The notes: generated by a model not told the origin, from the letters alone. A stretch of DNA of 64,000 bases from Actinomycetales bacterium (GCA_027484085.1 JAIXQF010000004.1:320162-384161), one strand, 5' to 3'. Positions 10,200 to 19,052 are shown, counted from the first letter of the stretch. Numbers and translations: made by a program.

Positions 10200-10961
10200 A
10201 TGGCAAGTCGTAATCCAGTCTTGATTCGCGCTACTGGCGAAAGCTTTGGTGGCGAAACATTCGAACCAGGTTCATTTGAGCAGCCAGCGTACTCAGGCGC
10301 TCGCTTGACTATGGACGACGTAATCGTAAAAACTGGCATGCTTTTTGCACTCTTAGTTGCCGGCGCCTTTGTTGGCTGGTCATCTCCAGGACTAACTTTT
10401 GTTGCGTTTTTCCTAGGGCTAGGTTTGGCGTTTGCCAACATCTTCAAGAAAGAAGTCAGCCCAGCACTTGTTTTGGCTTATGGCGCTGCTGAAGGTGTAT
10501 TCCTTGGTGGCTTGAGTAAGACTTTCTCAATCGCATACGCAGACACTGCGCCGAATCTGGTTTCGCAGGCTGTCATGGGAACACTTATCGTCTTTGGAAC
10601 AATGTTGTTCTTGTACAAGTCACAGATCATCAAAGTAAACGGTCGCTTCAAGAAAGTCTTTATGATCGCAATGGTTTCTTACCTTGTGATTGCTCTGGCA
10701 TCTCTAGTTTCTAGTTTTATGGGTGTTGGCAGTGGCTGGGGCTTCTATGGAGTGGGTGGCCTAGGTCTTCTACTTTGTGTCGCGGGTGTAGCACTTGCAT
10801 CGTTTTCTCTCGTTATGGATTTTGAGACGATCAATGAGGCAATTGCAATGGGTGTTCCAGAAAAGGAAGCCTGGCGCATGGCCTTTGGATTAGCGATCAC
10901 ATTAGTTTGGCTTTACACCGAACTTCTTCGCTTAATCGCCATTTTCTCGGGCGACGAATAA
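10200..10961 (+). CDS. Bax inhibitor-1 / YccA family membrane protein
   Basis: 253 aa. Seven hydrophobic segments follow a 40-residue hydrophilic N-terminus (MASRNPVLIRATGESFGGE). The central motif VLAYGAAEGVFLGGLSKTF is characteristic of the BI-1 (TMBIM) family, possible pH-gated Ca2+ leak channels or stress proteins; the bacterial role is uncertain. The ATG at 10200 follows GGGAGGA at good spacing; an upstream in-frame GTG (10164) lacks a good site. It is monocistronic, between tRNA-Leu and duplicated terminators. Confidence 0.9.
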   Translation: MASRNPVLIRATGESFGGETFEPGSFEQPAYSGARLTMDDVIVKTGMLFALLVAGAFVGWSSPGLTFVAFFLGLGLAFANIFKKEVSPALVLAYGAAEGVFLGGLSKTFSIAYADTAPNLVSQAVMGTLIVFGTMLFLYKSQIIKVNGRFKKVFMIAMVSYLVIALASLVSSFMGVGSGWGFYGVGGLGLLLCVAGVALASFSLVMDFETINEAIAMGVPEKEAWRMAFGLAITLVWLYTELLRLIAIFSGDE

Positions 10962-10980
10962 AGAATCTAAGCAAAGTAAA

Positions 10981-11006
10981 GGGGCTGGCTTTGCCAGCCC
11001 CTTTTT
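10981..11006 (+). terminator. Intrinsic terminator, copy 1
   Basis: Stem GGGGCTGGC / GCCAGCCCC with loop TTT, followed by TTTTT. It lies 20 nt after the BI-1/YccA gene and presumably ends its transcript. Confidence 0.9.
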
Positions 11007-11041
11007 GCATGTGCAAAACTTCGCTTTCTTGGCAAAGTAAA

Positions 11042-11067
11042 GGGGTTGGCTCTGCCAGCCCCTTTTT
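11042..11067 (+). terminator. Intrinsic terminator, copy 2
   Basis: Stem GGGGTTGGC / GCCAGCCCC (one wobble pair) with loop TCT, followed by TTTTT. A tandem copy of the terminator 61 bp upstream, 40 nt before msrA. Confidence 0.88.
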
Positions 11068-11106
11068 GCATGTGCAAAAACTTCCAATCCTTGGCAAAGT
11101 AGGGGC

Positions 11107-11691
11107 ATGAGCGAAATGCACTTGGTTTTAGATTCAGACATTCGTGGGCCATGGCCACAAGGAACCGAAGTTATCTACTTCGGTATGGGCTGTTTTTGGG
11201 GTGCAGAGAAAAAGCTTTGGAAGATTCCAGGTGTCGTCAGCACTGCAGTGGGATACATGGGCGGAACCGCTAGCGATCCAACGTATCCAATGGTTTGCAC
11301 CGGAGCCACGGGGCACTCTGAGATTGTGTTAGTTGCATACAACCCAGCTGAGACTTCAGTTTATGAACTCTTGAAATGCTTTTGGGAAAATCATGATCCA
11401 ACACAAGGCAATCGCCAAGGTAATGACATTGGTACTCAGTACCGCAGTGCGGTTTATTGGACTACACCAGAACAAGAAATTTGGGTTAAGGAATCCCGCG
11501 ATGCATATAACGATGTATTAGTCGGAAAAGGTTTTGATCCAATCACGACTGAACTTGCGCCAGCTTCAAACTTTAAGTTTTGGTACGCCGAAGAATATCA
11601 CCAGCAATATTTGATCAAGAATCCAAATGGCTATGACTGCCATGCCCATACTGGAATCTTGCTGCCAGAAATTGCAACACTAAACAGTTAA
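11107..11691 (+). CDS. msrA: Peptide-methionine (S)-S-oxide reductase MsrA
   Basis: 194 aa. Reduces the S epimer of methionine sulfoxide in oxidised proteins. The active-site motif GCFWG is at residues 28-32 (nucleophile Cys29), followed by GVVSTAVGYMGG, TGATGHSE and the C-terminal GYDCHAH segment carrying a second Cys, a likely resolving residue. The Shine-Dalgarno-like AGGGG ends 1 nt before ATG 11107 and is better spaced for the in-frame ATG at 11116, so the true start may be three codons later. The 3' end overlaps the convergent MFS gene by 12 bp. Confidence 0.94.
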   Translation: MSEMHLVLDSDIRGPWPQGTEVIYFGMGCFWGAEKKLWKIPGVVSTAVGYMGGTASDPTYPMVCTGATGHSEIVLVAYNPAETSVYELLKCFWENHDPTQGNRQGNDIGTQYRSAVYWTTPEQEIWVKESRDAYNDVLVGKGFDPITTELAPASNFKFWYAEEYHQQYLIKNPNGYDCHAHTGILLPEIATLNS

Positions 11692-12912
11692 GTCTTTGAC
11701 CAATTTTGGTTTTCGAGTTTCGGGCATAAACAGAACTAAAATCCATGTTGCGCTTGCAACGATAAGGCTCGCGATAAATGGCCAAGCAAAGCCACCGCTT
11801 GAATCCGCTAGGAATCCAAACAGTAACGGACCAATGATGATTCCGAGATCGCTCATCATTTGAAAAGTTGCCACCACAGGGCCGCCTTTTTTGCCATCGA
11901 CGACATCGCCGACTACCGCAGAAGGTGCTCCGCCTAGAAAGGCAGCACTGACTCCCATTGCGACCATCGCGCCGTAAAAACCAAGCAGGGTTTCACTTGC
12001 GACGAGACAAAGCATCGCGATAACTAGAAACAACGTTCCGATAATCATGGATGGCTTGCGGCCCTTAGTGTCCGTCATGCGTCCAGCTGGAAGTAACAGC
12101 GAAGCTTGCACGACGCTGGTAGCTAAGAATCCATAACTTGAAGTAGCCGGCCCCTTTTGAAGAACTGACACTACAAAAAGTGGAATCAACGCGGTTCGGA
12201 GTCCAAAGGAAGAGATGCCATTTGAAAGATTTACAACCAGAGCAGTCCAGTAAGCGCGAAGCCTAAGTGCGGCTCGAAGGCTCATAGCTGGCTCTTGAGT
12301 CTCAGTGGATCCTGATGTGTCTTTTGTTGGATGCCCTAGGCCCTTCGGAAGTGCGAAGTATGCAGTCAGGGCGGCCAGAGTCAGAGTCGCAGCATAAACA
12401 AAGAACGGTGCGCGAATGCTTAAACCAACGACTAGTCCACCTACTGCCGGTCCCGCCAACCCGCCGAAGAGAAAGCCACCCTGGTAAGTGCTGGCTGCTC
12501 GGCCACGATGCGCTGAATCCACGGTTCGCAATAGCAATGACATTGAGGAAACGGTAAACATAGCCGAACCGGTACCGCCAAGGCCGCGAAGAAAAATTAG
12601 TTGTTCAAAGCTTTGGGATAAACCTGCCAGGGCACTTGAAATCGCAACAATACTGAGACCAATCCATAGAACACTGCGCTCACCAAACTTGTTAACTAGC
12701 CATCCGCTAGGTGCAGCACTTACAAATCGCATCAAGGCAAAAACGCTAATTACTGATGTAGCGGCGAAAGCCGATACTTCGAATGTTTGAGCAAAAACCG
12801 GAATGATTGGCGCCACAATGCCAAACCCAAGGGCAACGCAAAACGCAACAGCGGTTAGAACAGCAACTTCGCTTGGAAGGTCTCTAAAGTAGCGATCGAG
12901 TAATTTACGCAT
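11680..12912 (-). CDS. Major facilitator superfamily transporter
   Basis: 410 aa with about 12 hydrophobic segments. MFS hallmarks: RFVSAAPSGWLVNKFGERSVL in the TM2-TM3 loop (motif A region) and the cytoplasmic counterpart GRMTDTKGRKPSMII in the second half. Most similar in style to drug:H+ antiporters, but substrate cannot be read from sequence. It begins 2 nt after ilvA on the same strand, so the two are probably cotranscribed; export of an amino acid or related compound is possible but speculative. Confidence 0.85.
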   Translation of the reverse strand: MRKLLDRYFRDLPSEVAVLTAVAFCVALGFGIVAPIIPVFAQTFEVSAFAATSVISVFALMRFVSAAPSGWLVNKFGERSVLWIGLSIVAISSALAGLSQSFEQLIFLRGLGGTGSAMFTVSSMSLLLRTVDSAHRGRAASTYQGGFLFGGLAGPAVGGLVVGLSIRAPFFVYAATLTLAALTAYFALPKGLGHPTKDTSGSTETQEPAMSLRAALRLRAYWTALVVNLSNGISSFGLRTALIPLFVVSVLQKGPATSSYGFLATSVVQASLLLPAGRMTDTKGRKPSMIIGTLFLVIAMLCLVASETLLGFYGAMVAMGVSAAFLGGAPSAVVGDVVDGKKGGPVVATFQMMSDLGIIIGPLLFGFLADSSGGFAWPFIASLIVASATWILVLFMPETRKPKLVKDLTV

Positions 12913-12914
12913 CT

Positions 12915-14126
12915 TTAGTAGTGCGTCACAATTTCAAAGCCCTTGGCAACTATCTCTGCCAATATTTGGTCGCGATGTTCGAAGCCACGAGTTTCAAGTT
13001 CAAGTTCCACGTCAACCTCACTGATTGCCAGCGCCGGGTTCATGCGAGTATGCGAGGTTTGAACAATATTTGTTCCCATCTCGGCTACACAGGCCAACAA
13101 TTTAGCGAGCGATCCAGGCTGATCAGGAAGCCTGACTTGAACCATCAAGAACCGGCCTGAAGTTGCCAGGCCAGTCCTAAGGACTCGGCTAAGCAGAAGC
13201 GGATCAATATTGCCGCCGGACAACGTTGCAACAACCGGTCCTTCAAAGGCACTTGGATCATCCAAGATAGCGGCAGTGGCAGCGATACCAGCAGCTTCAA
13301 CTTGGAGTTTGCTTCGTTCTAATGTCAGTAGCAATGCCCGAGCCAGTGATGCTTCACTAACAGTGCGAATCTCATCAACGTGCTGCTGAATAATTTGGAA
13401 CGGAACATCTCCAGGTTTCCCAACGGCAATTCCGTCAGCCATAGTTGTCATCTTTGGCAACATTAATGGCGAACCCGCGGCAAGCGACGGTGGGTAAGCT
13501 GCTGCCATTTCGGCTTGCACACCAATAATTTTTATTTCGGGACGCAAACTCTTAATTGCAAGCGCTGTGCCAGCAAGCAATCCGCCGCCACCAGTGCACA
13601 CCACAACGGTTTTTACATCTGGATTCTGTGCCAAGATTTCCAGACCCATAGTGCCTTGCCCAGCAACAATGTGTTCGTGATCAAATGGGTGAATAAATAC
13701 CGCGCCGGTTTCGCTAGAGAAATCGCTTGCTGCGATCAATGCTTCATCAATAGTTTTGCCGTGGAAGATTACGGTTGCACCGTAACCAATCGTTGCCTGG
13801 TACTTTGGCAAGGGCGCACCTACCGGCATAAAAATGGTTGCTTTGATTCCCAAAATTTGAGCGGCAAGAGCAACGCCTTGAGCGTGATTGCCCGCACTAG
13901 CTGCAACAACACCATTACTTCGCTGTTCCTGCGTCAGCCGTGCGATTCGGTTGAAAGCGCCACGAATCTTGAATGATCCAGCACGCTGCAGGTTTTCGCA
14001 CTTAAAAGTGACATCGACGCCATATTTCTTTTCGATCCAGCCAGCTGAGATAGATGGCGTATTGCGGATCACACCATCAAGTAGTTTTGCGGCTTCGTTT
14101 ATGTCTTCAAGAGTTACTGGCTGCAC
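12915..14126 (-). CDS. ilvA: Threonine ammonia-lyase (threonine dehydratase)
   Basis: 403 aa. PLP enzyme making 2-oxobutanoate and ammonia from L-threonine, the first step toward isoleucine. Seen: GSFKIRGAFNR with PLP-binding Lys53, the phosphate loop CTGGGGLLAGTA, and LSGGNIDP. Residues from about 326 (FLMVQVRLPDQPGSLAKLL) form a single ACT-like regulatory domain, ending EVDVELETRG. The biosynthetic actinobacterial form is most likely; catabolic TdcB enzymes normally lack this domain. No leader peptide was found upstream. Confidence 0.92.
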   Translation of the reverse strand: MQPVTLEDINEAAKLLDGVIRNTPSISAGWIEKKYGVDVTFKCENLQRAGSFKIRGAFNRIARLTQEQRSNGVVAASAGNHAQGVALAAQILGIKATIFMPVGAPLPKYQATIGYGATVIFHGKTIDEALIAASDFSSETGAVFIHPFDHEHIVAGQGTMGLEILAQNPDVKTVVVCTGGGGLLAGTALAIKSLRPEIKIIGVQAEMAAAYPPSLAAGSPLMLPKMTTMADGIAVGKPGDVPFQIIQQHVDEIRTVSEASLARALLLTLERSKLQVEAAGIAATAAILDDPSAFEGPVVATLSGGNIDPLLLSRVLRTGLATSGRFLMVQVRLPDQPGSLAKLLACVAEMGTNIVQTSHTRMNPALAISEVDVELELETRGFEHRDQILAEIVAKGFEIVTHY

Positions 14127-14272
14127 TCGTCAATATTGGCACGCCTTGGCGCAACAATCTAATTTCTAGGTTTGAAAGCAATCTGGCCCATTCTAAATAG
14201 TCGAAGATTCTAGGGATTCTTGGCACTGGTAAGTTAGTCGAAGTAGTTAACACTCTAAGGATTTAAGCAAAT

Positions 14273-15271
14273 ATGACACTTGCGATAAAAGCATCAGGAT
14301 TGGCCAAAGCCTACGGCGAGGTCGTTGCTCTTAACGGCATAGATATTGAAGTTGAGCAAGGCACGGTATTAGGCCTACTTGGGCCTAATGGCTCGGGAAA
14401 GACAACTACGGTAAGAATTTTGGCCACGCTATTGCAGGCCGATAGTGGATCAGCAAGTGTTGGTGGCTTCGATGTTGTTACCCAGCCCGACGAAGTTCGC
14501 AGCGTTATTGGACTAACTGGTCAGTATGCAGCTGTCGATGAGTACCTAACCGGCCGGGAAAACTTAGAACTATTTGGTCGACTATTTCACTTAAGTAAGT
14601 TTGATGCCGCAAAGCGGGCAACTGAACTTCTTGATCGATTCGATTTGTCTGATGCAGCAGATCGAGGAATTAAGGGCTACTCAGGTGGAATGCGCCGCCG
14701 ACTCGACCTTGCAGCCTCGCTAATCGGTCGACCAAACGTTTTATTCCTAGATGAACCAACAACGGGACTTGATCCACGTAGTCGTCAAGGTATGTGGTCG
14801 GTAATTGAGAACTTAGTTTCCGAGGGAACCACCGTATTGCTAACAACGCAGTATTTGGAAGAAGCTGATCAACTTGCAGATCGCATCGTGGTTCTTGATC
14901 ATGGCACGGTTATTGCTAAGGGAACCTCCAATGAACTTAAATCTCAAGTTGGTGGAGATCGCATTGAAATCGTCGTCGAGTCTTCTGCAGATGTAGCACG
15001 AGCATCTGAATTAATTCAAGAGTTTGGTTCTGCTGCTGCCAGTATTGAAGATGTTACAAAGACAATTCTTCTACCAGTCGCTGGTGGATCAACAGCAATC
15101 GTAAACATTGTTCGAAAGCTTGATGAAAACAAAATTGCAATTGCGGACATTGCGTTGCGTAGACCAACGCTAGATGACGTTTTCTTGAGCCTTACTGGGC
15201 ATGCCACAGAAGACAATGAAGAATCTTCAGCGCCCGCCAAGGGCCGTCGCGGACGTAAAGGTAGGAGCTAA
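14273..15271 (+). CDS. ABC exporter ATPase, DrrA-like
   Basis: 332 aa. Complete nucleotide-binding domain: Walker A GPNGSGKT (residues 37-44), Q-loop TGQYAAVDEYLTG, signature YSGGMRRRLDLA (136 onward), Walker B VLFLDEP (156-162), D-loop TTGLDPRSR and the H-loop replaced by TTQYLEEAD, as is usual in the DrrA/daunorubicin-resistance family. A C-terminal accessory region (DUF4162-like) ends in a basic tail KGRRGRKGRS. It is 2 nt before its permease. Natural substrate unknown; drug or lipid-like molecules are typical for the family. Confidence 0.92.
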   Translation: MTLAIKASGLAKAYGEVVALNGIDIEVEQGTVLGLLGPNGSGKTTTVRILATLLQADSGSASVGGFDVVTQPDEVRSVIGLTGQYAAVDEYLTGRENLELFGRLFHLSKFDAAKRATELLDRFDLSDAADRGIKGYSGGMRRRLDLAASLIGRPNVLFLDEPTTGLDPRSRQGMWSVIENLVSEGTTVLLTTQYLEEADQLADRIVVLDHGTVIAKGTSNELKSQVGGDRIEIVVESSADVARASELIQEFGSAAASIEDVTKTILLPVAGGSTAIVNIVRKLDENKIAIADIALRRPTLDDVFLSLTGHATEDNEESSAPAKGRRGRKGRS

Positions 15272-15273
15272 TA

Positions 15274-16122
15274 ATGAGCACTCTGACATCACAATCAGTT
15301 AAGGAAGAGACTGCACCACGCCCACGCCTTGGCTGGTTAATAACTGACAGTATTGCGGTATCGCGTCGACACCTGTTGAAAATTACCCGAGTTCCAGAAT
15401 CGCTGTTCTTTGCATTGATTCAACCCGTCATGTTCGTTTTGCTTTTCGCGTTCGTATTCGGTGGCGCTATCGATGTTGGTCCTGGCGGGGCTCAGGCTTA
15501 CCGTGAATATTTGATCCCTGGCATTTTGGCTCAAACTGTAATGTTTGCTGTTGCAGGCATCACGGTTGGTATTACCGAAGATGCCAGCAAAGGAATCATG
15601 GATCGATTCCGTTCGCTTCCCATGCGCCCAGGTGCAGTTCTAACTGGTCATACCTTGGCTTCGTTGCTGCAAAACATTTTGGTGATCATGATTCTTTCGA
15701 TCACTGGATTCTTGGTTGGCTGGAGAATTAATAATGGGTTCTCCAATGCAGCGCTTGCTTACTTAATGTTTGCCTCATTCGCTTACGCAATCACATGGGT
15801 AGGTGCCTGGATTGGGCTTCACATGCCAAACTCTGAGGTTGCTGGCACAGCAGGCTTAGCTTGGATTTTCCCATTCACTTTCGCATCAAACATCTTCACG
15901 CCGGTGGCCACAATGCCAGGTTGGTTGCAACCATTTGTTTTGTGGAATCCGGTTTCATGTTTAGCGCTTGCGGCTCGCGAGTTGTTTGGAAACCCAACGC
16001 CTTTGTTAGGGGATTCGTTCCCTGAGCGTTACCCAGTTCAACTTTCGTTTGCTTACTCGTTGTTGTTGCTAGCAATTTTTGCTCCACTTGCCGTGCGAGC
16101 ATTTAAGACTCGTAACAAGTAG
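15274..16122 (+). CDS. ABC-2 type transporter permease, DrrB-like
   Basis: 282 aa. Six predicted membrane segments after a cytoplasmic N-terminus, with the ABC-2 permease block LIPGILAQTVMFAVAGITVGI and a GIMDRFRSLPM coupling segment typical of DrrB proteins. It follows the ATPase with a 2-nt gap, and together they make a complete two-component exporter. The gene ends 2 nt before the convergent greA gene. Confidence 0.92.
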   Translation: MSTLTSQSVKEETAPRPRLGWLITDSIAVSRRHLLKITRVPESLFFALIQPVMFVLLFAFVFGGAIDVGPGGAQAYREYLIPGILAQTVMFAVAGITVGITEDASKGIMDRFRSLPMRPGAVLTGHTLASLLQNILVIMILSITGFLVGWRINNGFSNAALAYLMFASFAYAITWVGAWIGLHMPNSEVAGTAGLAWIFPFTFASNIFTPVATMPGWLQPFVLWNPVSCLALAARELFGNPTPLLGDSFPERYPVQLSFAYSLLLLAIFAPLAVRAFKTRNK

Positions 16123-16124
16123 AG

Positions 16125-16607
16125 CTAGGGAACGTAAAGTTCCGCCGAGACGATAACAATTCGGAGAGTTTTTCCGGATGGTGTTTCATAAGTTATTTCA
16201 GCACCTACGGCTTGGTTTAACACCGCCGCGCCCATTGGGCTAGTTGGTGAATAAACGTCAATGGAAGTATGTGCGGCTTCTTCTCGAGATCCAAGCAAGA
16301 AGGTTTCGGTGTCATCCAAGTCTGGAAAGTGAACCGTCACAACCATGCCTTGAGAAACTATGCCTTCTTCAATTTCAGGGGTACCGATTTGGGCCGATTC
16401 AAGCATCTTTGTTAACTGGCGGACTCGGCCTTCGTTTTTGCCTTGCTCTTCACGAGCTGCGTGGTAGCCACCGTTTTCCTTTAGATCGCCTTCTTCACGG
16501 GCAGCCGTGATACGCGCCTTGATTTCTTCGCGCAACTCGCCACTTCGATGCTCTAGCTCAGCCTTGAGTCGATCGAATGCCTCTTGGGTTAACCAAACTT
16601 CGTTCAT
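16125..16607 (-). CDS. greA: Transcription elongation factor GreA
   Basis: 160 aa, normal length. It inserts a coiled coil into the RNA polymerase secondary channel and stimulates cleavage of backtracked RNA. The tip motif AREEGDLKENGGYHAAREEQ supplies the acidic residues for Mg2+ at the active site. The C-terminal FKBP-like half is recognisable (SPMGAAVLNQAVGAEITYETPSGK). Order greA-DUF4307, with mca divergent, equals Rv1080c-Rv1081c-Rv1082. Confidence 0.96.
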   Translation of the reverse strand: MNEVWLTQEAFDRLKAELEHRSGELREEIKARITAAREEGDLKENGGYHAAREEQGKNEGRVRQLTKMLESAQIGTPEIEEGIVSQGMVVTVHFPDLDDTETFLLGSREEAAHTSIDVYSPTSPMGAAVLNQAVGAEITYETPSGKTLRIVIVSAELYVP

Positions 16608-16627
16608 TCGATAGACATTACGCGCAT

Positions 16628-17107
16628 TTAGCTAGTTGGTGCGACTCCAGGTGCGACTTGATCTGGAATTTTCACTCCTGGTGGGAAATTTGCTGGGGGG
16701 ACCCTCATGTTTTGGGAGTTTGAGCAACCCAGTACCTCGGCCAAGACCGCTAGACCATTTGTAGTCAAAGGGTATGTGATTTGCTCGTAATCGCTACCGC
16801 CCGCAACTGTGACTATCGCGTAACCGACATCGGTTCGGGCTTCATCTTGGGCCCGAACTACGCAGTATGTCGTTAGTTCTGGACCACGAGCCAACTCCCA
16901 AGTGACATTAACCTGCGTAGGAGAAACCACTTCAAAGGTCAATAGTTGTGAGCTAATGCTGGGATTTTGTTGGCGGTAAGTTGCGTAAGCCAGACTTCCC
17001 GAAACTACACCTGCAATTAAGACCCCAACTAAGACTGGGACTACACGCCTGCGACGCACACCATACCGAAGTTGGATGTGCGGTGGGAGGTTTGTGTTGT
17101 TTGCCAT
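16628..17107 (-). CDS. DUF4307 membrane protein
   Basis: 159 aa. Short N-terminus (MANNTNLPPHIQLRYGVRRRR), one transmembrane segment (about 22-42), and an extracytoplasmic domain with VTWELARGPELTTYCVVRAQD and two Cys residues that could pair. The Rv1081c-like DUF4307 family has no assigned activity. The start at 17107 is supported by GGAGGG immediately upstream on the minus strand; the reading frame extends further but loses family resemblance. It is upstream of greA on the same strand and divergent from mca. Confidence 0.88.
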   Translation of the reverse strand: MANNTNLPPHIQLRYGVRRRRVVPVLVGVLIAGVVSGSLAYATYRQQNPSISSQLLTFEVVSPTQVNVTWELARGPELTTYCVVRAQDEARTDVGYAIVTVAGGSDYEQITYPLTTNGLAVLAEVLGCSNSQNMRVPPANFPPGVKIPDQVAPGVAPTS

Positions 17108-17153
17108 GTCCCTCCAGAATACGGCCTCCACAGAGATAGTGGAGAATAGAGCC

Positions 17154-18065
17154 ATGGCCGAATCTAAGCAATCAAATCCACTAGTGGAAGCTTGCTTGCC
17201 CACCGCCGACGAACCACTTAGATTGCTCGCGGTCCATGCCCACCCAGACGATGAATCAAGTAAAGGATCGGCGTCCACTGCAAAGTACGTCAGTGAAGGT
17301 GTGCAGATCATGGTGGTCAGTTGCACTGGAGGCGAGCGCGGGGATATTTTGAATCCGAGTTTTGAACTGGGAGACCGGTCGATTACAGAAGTACGAAGAC
17401 TTGAGATGCAACGCGCCGCGGAAATTCTTGGTGTCTCACATCGCTGGCTCGGTTTTGAAGATTCTGGTTGGCCAGATGGTGATCCAAAACCACCGCTACC
17501 TGCTGGATGTTTTGCCGACCTTCCGTTAGAACATGTGAGTGCACCGCTAGTAGAAATCGTTCGTGAGTTCAGGCCACATGTAATAACTACCTACGATGAA
17601 AATGGTGGTTACCCACACCCTGATCACATTCGAACTCATGAAGTCTCAATGTATGCGTGGGAAAAAGCTGCTGATCCAAGTTTTGAATCCAACTTAGAAC
17701 CGTGGGCCGCTGCCAAGCTTTACTACCACCACGGATTTTCAAAATCTCGGGTCCAGGCAATGCATGACGCCTGCCAAGAATTAGGAATCGAATCTCCTTA
17801 TCAAGAATGGCTTGATGAATGGGAAGGCGAAGATTTAACTACAAGTCGTGTCACAGCGCGCATTGATTGTGCGAACTGGTTCTCGATTCGAGAAGCAGCG
17901 CTGAAGGCTCATGAAACTCAAATCGATCCAAATGGCAGTTGGTTTGCGGTACCAAATGAGAAACTTGCTGAAATTTGGCCAACGGAAGATTATGAACTTG
18001 CTATTTCGCGAATTGGTGAAATTGTGGAAGAGACTGACTTGTTTGAAGGACTTAGGGGAGCATAA
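17154..18065 (+). CDS. mca: Mycothiol S-conjugate amidase
   Basis: 303 aa. Zn-dependent LmbE/PIG-L family amidase that cleaves mycothiol-S-conjugates so that the mercapturic acid can be exported. The zinc motif AHPDDE lies at residues 29-34 and the third ligand in HPDH (155-158); SSKGSASTAKYVSEG after the first motif is typical of Mca. The paralogue MshB (deacetylase of mycothiol synthesis) is the main alternative, but context with greA and DUF4307 favours Mca. The ATG at 17154 follows GGAG at 9-nt spacing. Confidence 0.93.
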   Translation: MAESKQSNPLVEACLPTADEPLRLLAVHAHPDDESSKGSASTAKYVSEGVQIMVVSCTGGERGDILNPSFELGDRSITEVRRLEMQRAAEILGVSHRWLGFEDSGWPDGDPKPPLPAGCFADLPLEHVSAPLVEIVREFRPHVITTYDENGGYPHPDHIRTHEVSMYAWEKAADPSFESNLEPWAAAKLYYHHGFSKSRVQAMHDACQELGIESPYQEWLDEWEGEDLTTSRVTARIDCANWFSIREAALKAHETQIDPNGSWFAVPNEKLAEIWPTEDYELAISRIGEIVEETDLFEGLRGA

Positions 18066-18269
18066 ATGTTTAGATTAATCACTTCAATTGCCGGAACTTC
18101 GCCGGAGCCATTCCCTTCCTCAACAGAATTTGATGCCTCAAAAGTAAACCCTGGCCCACTTGGTGGAATTGTGTTTCTGCTTTTAACAATCGCAGTCGTA
18201 ATCTTGCTGTTTAGTTTTAATCGACACATTAAGAGAGTTAACTTCGAGCAGGATGACACCGAACAATAG
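18066..18269 (+). CDS. Small single-pass membrane protein downstream of mca
   Basis: 67 aa. Polar N-terminal 32 residues (STEFDASKVNPGPLGG), one transmembrane helix (GIVFLLLTIAVVILLFSF), then a basic juxtamembrane stretch and an acidic tail. It starts directly after the mca stop codon and corresponds in position and layout to Rv1083 of M. tuberculosis. Function unknown; the context suggests it is made together with Mca. Confidence 0.82.
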   Translation: MFRLITSIAGTSPEPFPSSTEFDASKVNPGPLGGIVFLLLTIAVVILLFSFNRHIKRVNFEQDDTEQ

Positions 18270-18272
18270 TTC

Positions 18273-19052
18273 ATGATGAATCGGTACTTCTCACTTCGCC
18301 TTTTGGTAATTCACGTTATTGGGGCTGCTTCCGTGATTGCCTGTTTGGCGTTAGGAAATTGGCAGTGGGAGAGAGCCCAGGCTTATGTCCCTCCTTCAAA
18401 TACGGTTGCCAAGACATTTGATGAACTCAGTCCACTTCGCGATTACTTACCCGCATCATCGGTTGGTATTCCAACTTGGGTAACAGGCACTTGGCAACCA
18501 AGCGAAAGAATTTTGCTACCCGAGCGCGTGGCCGACGGTAAATCAATGGTCAACTCAGATCAAGGAGTTGAAGTCATAGTTGAATGGGCTATCCCAGTTG
18601 GATATTGGATCGTGGACATCATGGAGCTTGCCGACGAATCTAGCTTGGGTGTGGTCCGCGGGTTTACTAGCACTCCAGAGGAAATTCCGGCCGCAGAAGG
18701 TGAAGCAACCGTTATCGGAGTAATGCAGCCAAGTGAAGATGTGCCTGGACTTAAGTTGGTAAACAACATTGAACTCTTGACCACAGATTTAATCGTAGAA
18801 AACTCTCGGACCATTGCCCATGATGGATATCTTGTGGCAACTAATCCTGAACCAGGATTAACGCTTGTTAGCCCGATTTTTACGGAGCCAATTATCAAAG
18901 GACTGAACTGGCGAAACGTTGCTTACACATTTAATTGGATCTTTTTTGCAGTAATCGTTGGAATGATGTGGGTTCGAGTAACTAAGGATGAACTTCAATT
19001 CACTCAAATTGCCAAAAGTAATGCAGACTTAGGACATGACAATGAATCGTGA
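18273..19052 (+). CDS. SURF1 family protein
   Basis: 259 aa. SURF1/Shy1 proteins help assemble heme-copper cytochrome c oxidase. Typical architecture: N-terminal membrane helix with LALGNWQWERA, a large extracytoplasmic domain with VTGTWQPSERILLPER (the family GxxxPxxxxxx R-rich stretch) and VVRGFTSTP, and a C-terminal helix NWRNVAYTFNWIFFAVIVG. Start is ATG 18273 or 18276. It overlaps the DUF3817 gene by 17 nt. No oxidase subunit is in this window. Confidence 0.88.
   Translation: MMNRYFSLRLLVIHVIGAASVIACLALGNWQWERAQAYVPPSNTVAKTFDELSPLRDYLPASSVGIPTWVTGTWQPSERILLPERVADGKSMVNSDQGVEVIVEWAIPVGYWIVDIMELADESSLGVVRGFTSTPEEIPAAEGEATVIGVMQPSEDVPGLKLVNNIELLTTDLIVENSRTIAHDGYLVATNPEPGLTLVSPIFTEPIIKGLNWRNVAYTFNWIFFAVIVGMMWVRVTKDELQFTQIAKSNADLGHDNES

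Larger units (their letters stand above)
10971..11100 (+). repeat. Tandemly duplicated terminator-bearing repeat (about 61 bp, two copies plus a stub)
   Basis: Copies begin at 10971 and 11032 (each GCAAAGTAAAGGGG...), and a third partial copy (GGCAAAGTAGGGG) begins at 11093. Each full copy holds a GC-rich hairpin with a T-tract and a second palindrome, TTTTGCA-TG-TGCAAAA (11003-11018 and 11063-11080). The two copies differ at a few positions, including a wobble pair in the second hairpin stem. Confidence 0.9.

Noticed and set aside
10971-11100. CRISPR-like short array
   Set aside because: Only two and a half copies, repeats are whole terminators without uniform spacers, and no cas genes are present.
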